From Rhodothermus sp. (lineage in GTDB: Bacteria; Bacteroidota; Rhodothermia; Rhodothermales; Rhodothermaceae): a stretch of 52,766 nt of DNA. The stretch lies in assembly GCA_015487635.1 (NCBI GenBank), contig WFPM01000214.1:1-52766 (forward strand), read 5' to 3'. The position numbers and the translations under genes are program-made. Below, in pieces: positions 39,101 through 46,824 of the stretch (the first letter of the stretch is position 1; each line of letters begins with the position of its first letter). The notes beneath the pieces were generated by a model. The model was not told the DNA's origin and did not search any database. It saw only the letters and a list, made by a program, of their open reading frames with translations.

Positions 39101-40249
39101 TCAGACCATGCGGGGTGCGACCTGGGCCAGCACCTGCTCGTAGTAGGCTTCGTAGCGGGGAACGATGCGCTCCGTGTCGAAATGTTCCACGGCGCGGCGG
39201 CGGGCGGCCCGGCTCATGCGCGCCCGGAGTTCGTCGTCGGTAAGAATGCGGCGTGTGCGTTCGGTGAAAGCGTCCAGGTCGCCCAGTGGACACAGAAAGC
39301 CGGTTTCGCCGTCGACGACCAGCTCGGGCAGGCCGCCGATGTTGCTGGCCACGACGGGCACGCCACAGGCCATCGCCTCGAGCGCGGCCAGACCAAACGT
39401 CTCGGAGCCGCTGGGCATCAGAAAGACGTCGGCGATGGAAAGGATCTCCTCGACGGGGTCCTGCTTGCCCAGAAAACGCACGTCGTCGTAGACGCCCAGC
39501 TCGCGGGCCAGGTGCTCGGTGGGGACGCGGTCGGGCCCGTCGCCCACCAGCAGCAGCTTGACGGCCAGCCTTTCCTGCCGGAGCCGGTGGAAGACGCGCA
39601 CCACTTCGGGCACGCGCTTGACCGGCCGAAAGTTGGACACGTGCACGATCACCTTCTCGCCGTGCGGGCACAGTGCCTGCTTGAAGTGCAGCTTATTCAG
39701 CCGGCGAAAGCGCCGCGTGTTGACGAAGTTGGGGATGACCTCGATGGGGCGGGTAATCTCGAAGTGCGTGAGCGTTTCGCAGCGCAGGTAGTCGGAAACG
39801 GCCGTGACCCCGTCCGATTCATTGATCGAATAGGTGACCACCGGGTTGAACGACGGATCCTGCCCCACGATCGTGATGTCGGTGCCGTGCAGCGTGGTAA
39901 TGACCGGCACGTAGAGCCCCTGTTTTTCCAGAATCTGGCGGGCCAGGACAGCGCTGGTGGCGTGTGGGATCGCGTAGTGGACGTGCAGCAGGTCCAGCTT
40001 TTCGTATTTGACCACGTCCACCATCTTACTGGTCAGCGCCAGATCATATGGCGGATATTCGAAAAGCGGATAGGTGTTGACGTTGACTTCGTGAAAATAG
40101 ATGCGCTCGGTGATGTGCGAGAGCCGAAACGGCATGGAGTATGCGATAAAATGAATTTCGTGGCCGCGGGCGGCCAGGGCTTTGCCCAGCTCGGTGGCCA
40201 CCACGCCACTGCCTCCGTAGACCGGGTAGCAGGAAATTCCGATGCGCAT
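39101..40249 (-). CDS. bshA: N-acetyl-alpha-D-glucosaminyl L-malate synthase BshA
   Basis: The 382-residue GT4 glycosyltransferase begins with MRIGISCYPVYGGSGVVATELGKALAARGH, the BshA signature. It also has SYAIPH-type acceptor residues (HYAIPHATSA), FVNTRRF, the KVIVHVSNFRPVKR block, LMPSGSETFGLAALEAMACGVPVVASN and a final YEAYYEQVL. It joins GlcNAc from UDP-GlcNAc to L-malate, the first step of bacillithiol synthesis. The start at 40249 fits the family; an upstream in-frame ATG at 40291 is less likely. bshB and bshC are not in this window. Confidence 0.94.
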   Translation of the reverse strand: MRIGISCYPVYGGSGVVATELGKALAARGHEIHFIAYSMPFRLSHITERIYFHEVNVNTYPLFEYPPYDLALTSKMVDVVKYEKLDLLHVHYAIPHATSAVLARQILEKQGLYVPVITTLHGTDITIVGQDPSFNPVVTYSINESDGVTAVSDYLRCETLTHFEITRPIEVIPNFVNTRRFRRLNKLHFKQALCPHGEKVIVHVSNFRPVKRVPEVVRVFHRLRQERLAVKLLLVGDGPDRVPTEHLARELGVYDDVRFLGKQDPVEEILSIADVFLMPSGSETFGLAALEAMACGVPVVASNIGGLPELVVDGETGFLCPLGDLDAFTERTRRILTDDELRARMSRAARRRAVEHFDTERIVPRYEAYYEQVLAQVAPRMV

Positions 40250-40290
40250 GGGGATGGCGGGTGGTATTTTCTCAAGGCGGCGTGTTAGCA

Positions 40291-40311
40291 TGAACCCGAC
40301 ACGAGGGTTCA
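40291..40311. promoter_or_regulatory. 7-bp inverted repeat between bshA and the outer-membrane barrel gene
   Basis: TGAACCC (40291-40297) and GGGTTCA (40305-40311) are exact reverse complements with a 7-base spacer, GACACGA. They lie in the 98-base divergent region between bshA and the gene at 40348. The site could be a regulator's operator for both genes. No clear -7 element was found beside it. Confidence 0.35.
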
Positions 40312-40347
40312 GGTTGCACCACAGACGTAATCATTCACCAAACCGGA

Positions 40348-40998
40348 ATGGGCAAGCTTATGGTCAGACAGACGGTTGCTTCGCGTTTCTTTCCGTATGG
40401 GTTGCTTTTGCTGCTGCTTGCGTTACCGACCGCGGCACGGGCACAGTTGGGCGTCTCGGTAGGACTCAACTTCAACCGGCTCAGCGACATTAAAACCGGC
40501 GATGCAAAGGCAACGTTCGACAACAGTCAGGGCTGGCATGTAGCTGTCTGGTTCGATCTGCCGCTGGGGCCGATAGCCATTCGCCCCGGATTACGCTACA
40601 TGGACGCTGGCGCCCTGTATCAGGGGTTTCGCGAAGACCTCTCCGGTCAACCGGTCCCGGAAGGATTTGACGTGTCACTGCTGGAGATTCCCATCGATGT
40701 GCGCTACCGGATGACGCTGCCGTTCCTGACGCCATACGTGATGGCGGGTCCGGTGCTGCGCTTTCCGTCCGGCGCCGACGAGGAAATCAAAGATAACCTA
40801 AGCGAATTCAGTCTGGCCGGTAGCCTGGGGGTCGGCGTGGAGGTGAACCTGCTGGGCCTGCGGCTTTATCCGGAGTTGCAGTACACGTTCGGCGTGACGG
40901 AGTTTACCGACGGGTTCGAGGTGGCCGGGATCGAGATCAATCCCGACGCCCGCCAGCACCTGAACGTAGTAATGTTGCGCGTGGGGGTAGCGCTGTAG
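40348..40998 (+). CDS. Outer-membrane beta-barrel protein (porin family)
   Basis: The 216-residue protein has a signal peptide (cleaved near ARAQ) and then alternating amphipathic strands with a terminal aromatic-rich pattern, as in PF13568-like outer-membrane barrels of Bacteroidota. Segments such as LGVSVGLNFNRLSDI, WHVAVWFDLPLGPIAIRPGLRYM, GVGVEVNLLGLRLYPELQYTFG and HLNVVMLRVGVAL fit about eight to ten strands. The role is unknown. A second ATG at 40360 is also possible. A bidirectional terminator follows within 25 bases. Confidence 0.8.
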   Translation: MGKLMVRQTVASRFFPYGLLLLLLALPTAARAQLGVSVGLNFNRLSDIKTGDAKATFDNSQGWHVAVWFDLPLGPIAIRPGLRYMDAGALYQGFREDLSGQPVPEGFDVSLLEIPIDVRYRMTLPFLTPYVMAGPVLRFPSGADEEIKDNLSEFSLAGSLGVGVEVNLLGLRLYPELQYTFGVTEFTDGFEVAGIEINPDARQHLNVVMLRVGVAL

Positions 40999-41018
40999 TC
41001 CCGCGGTAATCTGCGAAA

Positions 41019-41057
41019 AGAAGGCCGCTTCTGCACTGGAGCGGCCTTCTGCTTTTT
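41019..41057. terminator. Terminator between the barrel gene and the convergent EEP gene
   Basis: An 11-bp stem (41019-41029 with 41040-41050, AGAAGGCCGCT/AGCGGCCTTCT) with a 10-base loop is followed by GCTTTTT on the plus strand. An AAAAG on the other flank gives CTTTT on the minus strand. It can therefore stop transcription from both sides. The stop codon of the minus-strand gene overlaps its T-run. Confidence 0.85.
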
Positions 41058-42072
41058 AGCGAGGAGCCAGCGTGACTACTACGGGAAAGTGGTCGGTGAC
41101 GGTGCGCGGGTCATAGGCCTGCACATAGTGCACCTCGCGCAGGCGAGCACGGAGCCGGGGCGAAAGCAACACGTGGTCGATGGCGGCCAGTTCCGGCCAT
41201 TCTACCTGCCCGTCTTTGTCGGCGTCGTAGAAAACGGTGAAGCGGTCGTGCCGGGGTACCTCGGCCATCACGTTGTAAAGGTCGTCGTCGGGTCCTGGTC
41301 CGGCTGCTTTGACCAGCGCCAGCGTGCGGGTGATCGACCGGTGGCCGTTTAGATCGGGTACTTCGTTGTCGTAGTCGTTAAAGTCGCCGATTACGGCCAC
41401 GGCGCGTCCGGCGGCCAGTTCGCGTTCGACCAGCCGGCGAATGACCTCGGCCTGGGCCTCACGGCGGGGTTTGCGACGCGGGTCGTCCGGCCGGGCCAGA
41501 AAATGCACGCCAATGATCGTGGTGGGCAGATCGCCCAGGTAGAGCCGCACCCAGATGTTTTTGCTTACGCCGTAGGTGTCATCGGTCCCTTCTACCGGCA
41601 CGCGCTCCTCGGTGCGGCCGATCTTTTCGACGGGAAGGCGGGACAGCACGGCCACATCCTGCCCGGTGAACGTGTCGTGGCCCTGCACAAAATGCACCTC
41701 GTAGTTCAGATCGGGCAGGTCCTCGGCCACCATGCGCCGGAGCACCGCTTCGTTTTCTACCTCCTGCAGGACGACGAGATCCGCGTTGATCATGCGCAGC
41801 ACCTGTGCAATGCGTGCGCGATGGCGGCGCGCCGCTTCGGGATTGCCCTTGTGCGGAAAGTCGGCCTGGCCTTCGTCGCCGTAGCCGTCGAACAGGAAGA
41901 ACGTGTTGAGCGTTGCGATCCGAATTCCTTCGGCCCGGTACTCGGGTGGCGGTTCGGGCACGAAAAGCCCTTCGCGCGGATATTCGACGATCTCCGGTCC
42001 CGACTCGGTCTGCCGGCAGGCAGGGACCAGCAGAAAAGCAACCAGTAGAAAAGAGGGCAGGCGGCGTATCAT
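41056..42072 (-). CDS. Endonuclease/exonuclease/phosphatase-family lipoprotein
   Basis: The 338-residue protein has a lipoprotein signal (RRLPSFLLVAFLLVPAC), lipidated at the cysteine. An EEP domain follows: RIATLNTFFLFDG, LVVLQEVENEAVLRRM, VAVIGDFNDYDNE, AAIDHVLLSP and TVTDHFPVVVTL carry the metal and catalytic residues. Family members cleave phosphodiesters in nucleic acids, sphingomyelin or inositol phosphates; a membrane-attached exported form suggests scavenging outside the cell. The GGAG site five bases before the ATG at 42072 decides the start over 42099. A terminator upstream (42102-42131) separates it from the hydrolase gene. Confidence 0.84.
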   Translation of the reverse strand: MIRRLPSFLLVAFLLVPACRQTESGPEIVEYPREGLFVPEPPPEYRAEGIRIATLNTFFLFDGYGDEGQADFPHKGNPEAARRHRARIAQVLRMINADLVVLQEVENEAVLRRMVAEDLPDLNYEVHFVQGHDTFTGQDVAVLSRLPVEKIGRTEERVPVEGTDDTYGVSKNIWVRLYLGDLPTTIIGVHFLARPDDPRRKPRREAQAEVIRRLVERELAAGRAVAVIGDFNDYDNEVPDLNGHRSITRTLALVKAAGPGPDDDLYNVMAEVPRHDRFTVFYDADKDGQVEWPELAAIDHVLLSPRLRARLREVHYVQAYDPRTVTDHFPVVVTLAPR

Positions 42073-42101
42073 GGCACTCCGGAAAGCTTTGGTCGGCAAA
42101 T

Positions 42102-42131
42102 AAAAAAGGTCCGCACCGCGTGGCGCGGACC
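42102..42131 (-). terminator. Intrinsic terminator or attenuator before the EEP lipoprotein gene
   Basis: On the minus strand GGTCCGC (42131-42125) pairs with GCGGACC (42114-42108), followed by six T (42107-42102). It should end transcription from the SleB-like gene. It lies only 30 bases before the next start codon, so the EEP gene would need read-through or a promoter inside this region. Confidence 0.8.
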
Positions 42132-42159
42132 CTCAAGTTACGGAGGAGCCGATAGGTTA

Positions 42160-42837
42160 TCAGGAAATATCTTCGTAAAACCGAAAGCGCCGCTCGTCCA
42201 CCCGGTAGCGCATCGGCTGCACGGGATGGACGCCCTCGGCCCAGACGGGCAGCAGGCGGCCGGTCATAGACTGCTCGCTGTAAAAGTGGCGTGTGCGGAT
42301 GGAAAACGGCCGATGCGTCGTATCCGCAAAGCGCACGTAGTAGGCGATGCTGAGCGCCTGCTGCCAGCCGGGCGCTCTGGAATAGGGTGTCAGGCGCATG
42401 TAATAGTACCGGCGCGGGTTGTAGGGAATGAATGCGCTGAACTGAAACGGATCGAGCACCACATCCCGATAGGTGGTCCTGCCACGATACCGCGTCTCGA
42501 CGCGGTTGCGAACCACCCAGGCCACCAGTTCCATTTCTTCGGGACGCTTCGTCTCGGAGTAGATGACCCGCGCCAGCCAGAGCGTCTCCGAGTCGATTGC
42601 TTCGGGGGGCACCGGCGGCAGCCGGCGCGCACCCAGCCGGATCAGGTGCGCCCGTACCGCCTGGAGCGAATCCAACTCTCTATACACAGCGGTTGTATCC
42701 TCGCGCATCAAGGGCGTTGTATCCCCCATCAGCAGATTCGTATGGAATGTCAGAACGCCGGTCATCAGCAGGAGCAGCGCCAGCAGCAATAAGCCTGCTG
42801 TTCGCCTGCTTCTCATAGTCGTACCGGGTTGGTTCAT
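42160..42837 (-). CDS. SleB-like cell-wall hydrolase with N-terminal membrane anchor
   Basis: The 225-residue product starts with an N-terminal membrane helix (TAGLLLLALLLLMTGVLTF). A domain with LWLARVIYSETKRPEEMELVAWVVRNRVETRYRG and a later DVVLDPFQFSAFIPY fits the Hydrolase_2 (SleB) family, in which the glutamate of YSE is catalytic. Such enzymes cleave peptidoglycan, in spore formers during germination and elsewhere in wall remodelling. A second start codon at 42816 is equally possible. The C terminus RFADTTHRPFSIRTRHFYSEQ has no known match for me. Confidence 0.75.
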   Translation of the reverse strand: MNQPGTTMRSRRTAGLLLLALLLLMTGVLTFHTNLLMGDTTPLMREDTTAVYRELDSLQAVRAHLIRLGARRLPPVPPEAIDSETLWLARVIYSETKRPEEMELVAWVVRNRVETRYRGRTTYRDVVLDPFQFSAFIPYNPRRYYYMRLTPYSRAPGWQQALSIAYYVRFADTTHRPFSIRTRHFYSEQSMTGRLLPVWAEGVHPVQPMRYRVDERRFRFYEDIS

Positions 42838-43247
42838 AAAACAAGCCGAGCCGTCAACAGCCAGACAGCCCGCGGCTGTGATGAATCTGCCTGTTGACGA
42901 CCCGGCAGCCTTTGACAGCACTAATGACGCAACACGTCGGTAGTTTCCCTAAATGCCAAATATCGGTAAGCATGTAGCGAAAATCCGGTGAATGCACACC
43001 AATCCTTTCCTCAAAACCTGTGCCGATGTACAGAACTGTCGTTGTCAGCAGCGGGCGGTCCCCCGCGCGTCGTGGCCTACCTCTACGGCGGACAGGGTAC
43101 GCTGAACATGAACAGTCGGGCACCGGACAGCCACCATGCCACCTTTGTAAGCAACAGCGATAAGCTGCGCCCTGAAAAGGAGACGGCCTCTGGCGTCCGG
43201 GGCATTTCCTTCGTACCTTTAGGCAATCGCAAGCGGTGGCCGGACCC
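42838..43247. other. Intergenic region between the SleB-like gene and pdxB
   Basis: About 410 bases with no convincing gene. The divergent genes at 42837 and 43248 must have promoters here, but I saw no strong element. A TTGACA at 42911-42916 has no -10 at the right distance. GCGGG/CCCGC can form a small hairpin near 43056-43071. Frames of about 140 codons through the region lack start signals and recognisable sequence. Confidence 0.5.
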
Positions 43248-44459
43248 ATGTTGCTGCACCCCGGGCTGCAGCGCCCCCTGCGCATCGTTGCCGACGAGAA
43301 CATCCCCTTTGCGCATGAGGCGTTCAGGGGGTTCGGGGTTGTGCGGCCATTGCCCGCCGATCAGATTACGCCGGACACGGTGCGCAACTGCGACGTGTTG
43401 CTGGTGCGCAGCGTGACGCGCGTCGATGCGGCCCTGCTGGAGGGCAGCCGCGTGCAGTTCGTGGGATCGGCCACCAGCGGAATCGATCACGTCGATCTGG
43501 CCTATCTGCAGAAGCGGGGCATTGCGTTTGCCCATGCGCCCGGGGCCAATGCGGACGCCGTCGTCGAGTACGTGCTGGCGGCGCTGCTGGAGTTGGCCGT
43601 GCGACGGGGAGTGTCGCTGCGGGGACGGGTGGCCGGTATTGTCGGTTGCGGTAACATTGGCGGAAGGCTGGCCCGCCGGCTGCCCGCGCTGGGCCTGGAA
43701 GTGCTCTGCTGCGATCCGCCGCTGGCCGAGCAAACCGGCCGTACCGACTTCGTATCGTTCGATACTATTCTGGCCGAAACTGACATCGTGACGCTGCACG
43801 TGCCGCTGACGCGCACCGGTCCACATGCCACCTATCACCTGATCGACGCAGCGGCGCTGTCCCGCATGCGCCCGTCGGCCTGGCTGCTGAACACGTCGCG
43901 CGGGGCCGTCGTGGACGGAGGGGCTTTGCTGGAAGCCCGGCGGCAGGGGCATCCGGAGGCGATCGTGCTGGACGTCTGGGAAAATGAACCGGCACCCGAT
44001 CCAGAGCTGGTTGCCCGTGTGGACATCGCCACGCCACACATCGCCGGACACTCCTATGACGGCAAGGTACGGGCCACGCTTATGCTGGCCGAAGCACTGG
44101 CCCGGCATCTGAACTTGCCGCTCCAGGCGGACGACAGTGCATTGCTGCAACCCCAGCCCGGCGATCGGCTGGACCTGATCCCTCCCGATCCCCGGCTACC
44201 CGAAACGCACTGGCTCGCTGAGCTGGTGCGCCAGATGTACGACATTGCCGCCGACGATGCCCGTTTCCGGATCGTCATGCAGAACGGTACGCCGGAGCAA
44301 CGCGCCGAACGCTTTCTGGAGCTGCGCCGCACCTATCCCCGCCGCCGGAGCTTTTCGGTGCATCGGATCGATCGCGCCTTCGTCCCGGAACCGCTGCAGG
44401 AAGCCGTGGCGGTCGGGTTGGGCGTGCAGATGGTCGCGGCGGAAACGATAGTTCAGTAG
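43248..44459 (+). CDS. pdxB: Erythronate-4-phosphate dehydrogenase
   Basis: The 403-residue protein is a D-isomer-specific dehydrogenase with the NAD motif GIVGCGNIGGRLARRL and the catalytic Arg, Glu and His positions (LLNTSRGAVVD, DVWENEPAPD, and TPHIAGHSYDGK). HSYDGK and the extra C-terminal domain (about 290-403) are the PdxB marks that set it apart from SerA. It oxidises 4-phosphoerythronate in the DXP-dependent vitamin B6 pathway. The start at 43248 (ATG) is preferred to the GTG at 43236. The end overlaps the end of era by seven bases; pdxJ lies just beyond. Confidence 0.92.
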   Translation: MLLHPGLQRPLRIVADENIPFAHEAFRGFGVVRPLPADQITPDTVRNCDVLLVRSVTRVDAALLEGSRVQFVGSATSGIDHVDLAYLQKRGIAFAHAPGANADAVVEYVLAALLELAVRRGVSLRGRVAGIVGCGNIGGRLARRLPALGLEVLCCDPPLAEQTGRTDFVSFDTILAETDIVTLHVPLTRTGPHATYHLIDAAALSRMRPSAWLLNTSRGAVVDGGALLEARRQGHPEAIVLDVWENEPAPDPELVARVDIATPHIAGHSYDGKVRATLMLAEALARHLNLPLQADDSALLQPQPGDRLDLIPPDPRLPETHWLAELVRQMYDIAADDARFRIVMQNGTPEQRAERFLELRRTYPRRRSFSVHRIDRAFVPEPLQEAVAVGLGVQMVAAETIVQ

Positions 44460-45388
44460 CCGTAGGAGCGCAGCAGTCGATCGCGGTTGCGCCAGTCCTC
44501 GCGCACCTTGACGTGCAGTTGCAGGTAAACCGGCCGTCCCAGAAACGCCTCAATTTCCTGACGGGCCGCCGTGCCCAGCCGCTTGAGCGCCTGGCCGCCC
44601 TTGCCGATCAGAATGGCCTTCTGCGTGGGACGCTCAACGATAATTTCGGCGTCGATGAAATCTTTGCCTTCCGGCCGCTCTTTGTAGTCCACAATGTTGA
44701 CCTGCGTCGCGTAGGGAATCTCTTCGCGGAACTGCTCGAAAATCTTCTCCCGGATGATCTCGGCCACGAAAAAGCGCTCCGGATGTTCGCTGAGTTGGTC
44801 CTTGGGATAAAACGGCGGGCCCGGCGGCAGGTGATGAATGATTTCCCGGAGCAGCACGTCGAGGTTGTAGCCGGTCAGCGCCGAAATGGGCACCACCGCC
44901 TCGAACGGGTGCAATTTCATGTAGGCGTCCACAAGCGGCAGCACCTGCTCCTGGTTACGCACCAGGTCCATTTTGTTGAGGGCCAGAATGGCGGGGCGAT
45001 CTCCCAGATGGCCCAGGCTGGTCGTGTCGGGTGCCTTCTGCGTGGCTTCGGCCATGAACAGCACGAGATCGGCATCGGCCACCGCCCGATCGACGGTACG
45101 GAGCATGTGCTCGTGGAGCTTGTAGCGGGTCTTTTTGAGCACGCCGGGCGTGTCCAGAAAGACGATCTGGTAGGTATCGCCCGAGAGAATGCCCAGCACG
45201 CGATGGCGGGTCGTTTGCGGCTTGGGCGTGACGATCGACAGCTTGTGGCCCAGCAGGGCGTTCATCAGGGTGCTTTTGCCCACGTTGGGCTTGCCCACGA
45301 TGGCGACGTAGCCGCTTCGATGGTCGGGCGGGAGCTGCGAGGGATCGATCAGCAGTGAGGGTTGTGATGGTGTCTTTTCCGGTTCCAT
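44453..45388 (-). CDS. era: GTPase Era
   Basis: The 311-residue protein has the G1 loop GKPNVGKST, G2 near PKPQTTR, G3 DTPG, G4 NKMD and a C-terminal KH domain with ILIGKGGQALKRLGTAAR. It binds 16S rRNA and assists 30S subunit assembly. An acidic/Pro N-terminal extension (MEPEKTPSQPSLLIDPSQLPPDHRS) of about 25 residues is longer than in E. coli. It starts ten bases after pdxJ, the gene with which it shares a transcript. Confidence 0.96.
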   Translation of the reverse strand: MEPEKTPSQPSLLIDPSQLPPDHRSGYVAIVGKPNVGKSTLMNALLGHKLSIVTPKPQTTRHRVLGILSGDTYQIVFLDTPGVLKKTRYKLHEHMLRTVDRAVADADLVLFMAEATQKAPDTTSLGHLGDRPAILALNKMDLVRNQEQVLPLVDAYMKLHPFEAVVPISALTGYNLDVLLREIIHHLPPGPPFYPKDQLSEHPERFFVAEIIREKIFEQFREEIPYATQVNIVDYKERPEGKDFIDAEIIVERPTQKAILIGKGGQALKRLGTAARQEIEAFLGRPVYLQLHVKVREDWRNRDRLLRSYGY

Positions 45389-45398
45389 GGCGTATGAA

Positions 45399-46124
45399 TC
45401 AGTAACCCTTCACAAGCCGACGCATTTCGCGCACGGCGGTTTCCAGCCCCACCAGCACGGCCCGGGCGATGATGGCAAAGCCGATCGACACTTCGTGGAC
45501 GTGGGGGACGGTTTCGCGAAAGAGAGGATAGTTGTGGTAGTTTAGGCCATGTCCGGCGTGAACCTGCAGGCCCAGTTCGTGCGCCACGCGGGCGGCGGCG
45601 GCCAGCTTTTCGGCTTCGGCGCGGCGGGCCGCCTCGGTAGGCGCGTTGGCAAAGTCGCCTGTGTGCAGCTCGATGGCATTGGCACCCACCGCGCGGGCCG
45701 CTTCGATCTGGCGGGGATCCGGATCGACGAACAGGGCCACTTCTTCAATGCCGGCATCGAACAGACGGGGAATGACCTCCTGCAGGCGGGCCCGATTGGC
45801 GGGCACGTCCAGCCCCCCTTCGGTGGTGATCTCTTCCCGGCGCTCGGGCACCAGCGTGGCCAGGTGCGGCCGCACCTGACAGCAGATCGACACGATCTCT
45901 TCGTTGGTGGACAGTTCGAAGTCCAGCTTGCCCTGCACCACGTCCTTCAGGCGGAAGACGTCGCGGTCGGTGATGTGTCGCCGGTCTTCCCGCAGGTGAA
46001 AGACGATCCCGTCGGCACCGGCCAGCTCGCACAACACGGCCGCCTGCACCGGATCGGGAAAGGTCTCGCGCCGGGCATTGCGCAGCGTGGCTACGTGGTC
46101 GATGTTGACAAGCAGGCGGGTCAC
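45399..46124 (-). CDS. pdxJ: Pyridoxine 5'-phosphate synthase
   Basis: This 241-residue TIM-barrel enzyme has the LLVNIDHVATLRNAR start, IVFHLREDRRHITDRD, the FELSTNEEIVSI strand with its catalytic Glu, and HAGHGLNYHNYPLF near the end. It joins 1-deoxyxylulose 5-phosphate and 3-amino-2-oxopropyl phosphate to form pyridoxine phosphate. The start codon is GTG at 46124; no ATG fits. With pdxB across the era gene, two B6 steps are encoded within 3 kb. Confidence 0.94.
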   Translation of the reverse strand: MTRLLVNIDHVATLRNARRETFPDPVQAAVLCELAGADGIVFHLREDRRHITDRDVFRLKDVVQGKLDFELSTNEEIVSICCQVRPHLATLVPERREEITTEGGLDVPANRARLQEVIPRLFDAGIEEVALFVDPDPRQIEAARAVGANAIELHTGDFANAPTEAARRAEAEKLAAAARVAHELGLQVHAGHGLNYHNYPLFRETVPHVHEVSIGFAIIARAVLVGLETAVREMRRLVKGY

Positions 46125-46226
46125 GGCAGGCTTGCTGCTGGTTTTTTCCGGACGGCTCCTTTAACCGGCGCGAATGCAGGCGGGTTGCAAAGTGCCCAGA
46201 GAGGCACGCCTGTGAAAAGAAAGTGG

Positions 46227-46255
46227 TTGCATTTCGCAGGCGCGTCCTGTATTTT
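46227..46255 (+). promoter_or_regulatory. Promoter of the pseudopilin-like/PilM-like operon
   Basis: TTGCAT (46227-46232), 17 bases, and TATTTT (46250-46255); the -7 reads TATTTTCG, one base from TAnnTTTG. Transcription should start near 46262, right at the hairpin described next. Confidence 0.5.
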
Positions 46256-46261
46256 CGGAGC

Positions 46262-46288
46262 CGACATGGTCTCCCATGTCGTTTTTTT
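46262..46288 (+). terminator. Perfect hairpin plus seven T in the leader of the 46334 operon
   Basis: CGACATGG (46262-46269) pairs exactly with CCATGTCG (46274-46281) around a TCTC loop, and seven T follow (46282-46288). It has the full form of an intrinsic terminator but sits at the expected transcript 5' end, 46 bases before the ATG at 46334. It may be an attenuator, the end of a short upstream RNA, or a stabilising 5' hairpin. Confidence 0.7.
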
Positions 46289-46333
46289 CTATCCGCAACG
46301 AACCGATTCAGTCATCAGAGGAGCACGCGACGC

Positions 46334-46792
46334 ATGGCTACCCGTGGTCAGATTACGCGCATTGTTCTCCAGATTGTGCTGGGTGTGGTGATCGTGATCC
46401 TGGCGTATTACCTGTACCTGTCGATCACCGAGCCCTACAAGGCGGTGAAGCGTGAACAGGAGTTGACGCGCCTGACGCGCGACCGCATGAGTGACATCCG
46501 CACGGCCCTGATTCGTTACGAGTTGCTGTACGATCACTATCCGCCGACGCTCGATTCGCTGGTGGCCTGGATCCGCCAGGATTCGTTTATGATGGCCAAG
46601 GCCGACAGCATCTTCGGGCCCGGCTTCAACCTAGATTCGCTGATCTACTCGCCGCGTGACGGCAAATTCGAGTATGTCGTCAACGATACGGGCCGCGTGG
46701 AGATCTACTATCTGAAAGATCCGGCCTCGGACGACTACATCGGTTCGCTGGAACCCGATGTGACGAAGCTGAACGCGGCCAGTTGGGAATAA
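46334..46792 (+). CDS. Small membrane protein with pseudopilin-like core
   Basis: The 152-residue protein has a membrane helix (about 12-31, VLQIVLGVVIVILAYYLYLSI), then a charged helix, and a soluble domain with DIRTALIRYELLYDHYPPTLDSLVAWIRQD. That stretch resembles the core of GspG-type pseudopilins (a helix ending in YPTT-like sequence), but there is no prepilin peptidase site. I infer a distant structural relation. A GAGGAG site lies before the ATG at 46334. The next gene encodes a PilM-like protein, which supports a secretion or pilus-related complex. Confidence 0.7.
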   Translation: MATRGQITRIVLQIVLGVVIVILAYYLYLSITEPYKAVKREQELTRLTRDRMSDIRTALIRYELLYDHYPPTLDSLVAWIRQDSFMMAKADSIFGPGFNLDSLIYSPRDGKFEYVVNDTGRVEIYYLKDPASDDYIGSLEPDVTKLNAASWE

Positions 46793-46824
46793 GGCCGTCG
46801 GCAGGCGGCCAGGAGCGCTGGCTT

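Noticed and set aside
39096-39671. Extension of the kinase-fold gene into bshA
   Set aside because: It is Arg/Gly-rich read-through of the bshA sequence in another frame; the MAHLISRKK start at 39095 is natural.
42988-43416. Open frame of 142 codons upstream of pdxB
   Set aside because: It overlaps the pdxB start in another frame, is Cys-rich and low in complexity, and has no ribosome site.
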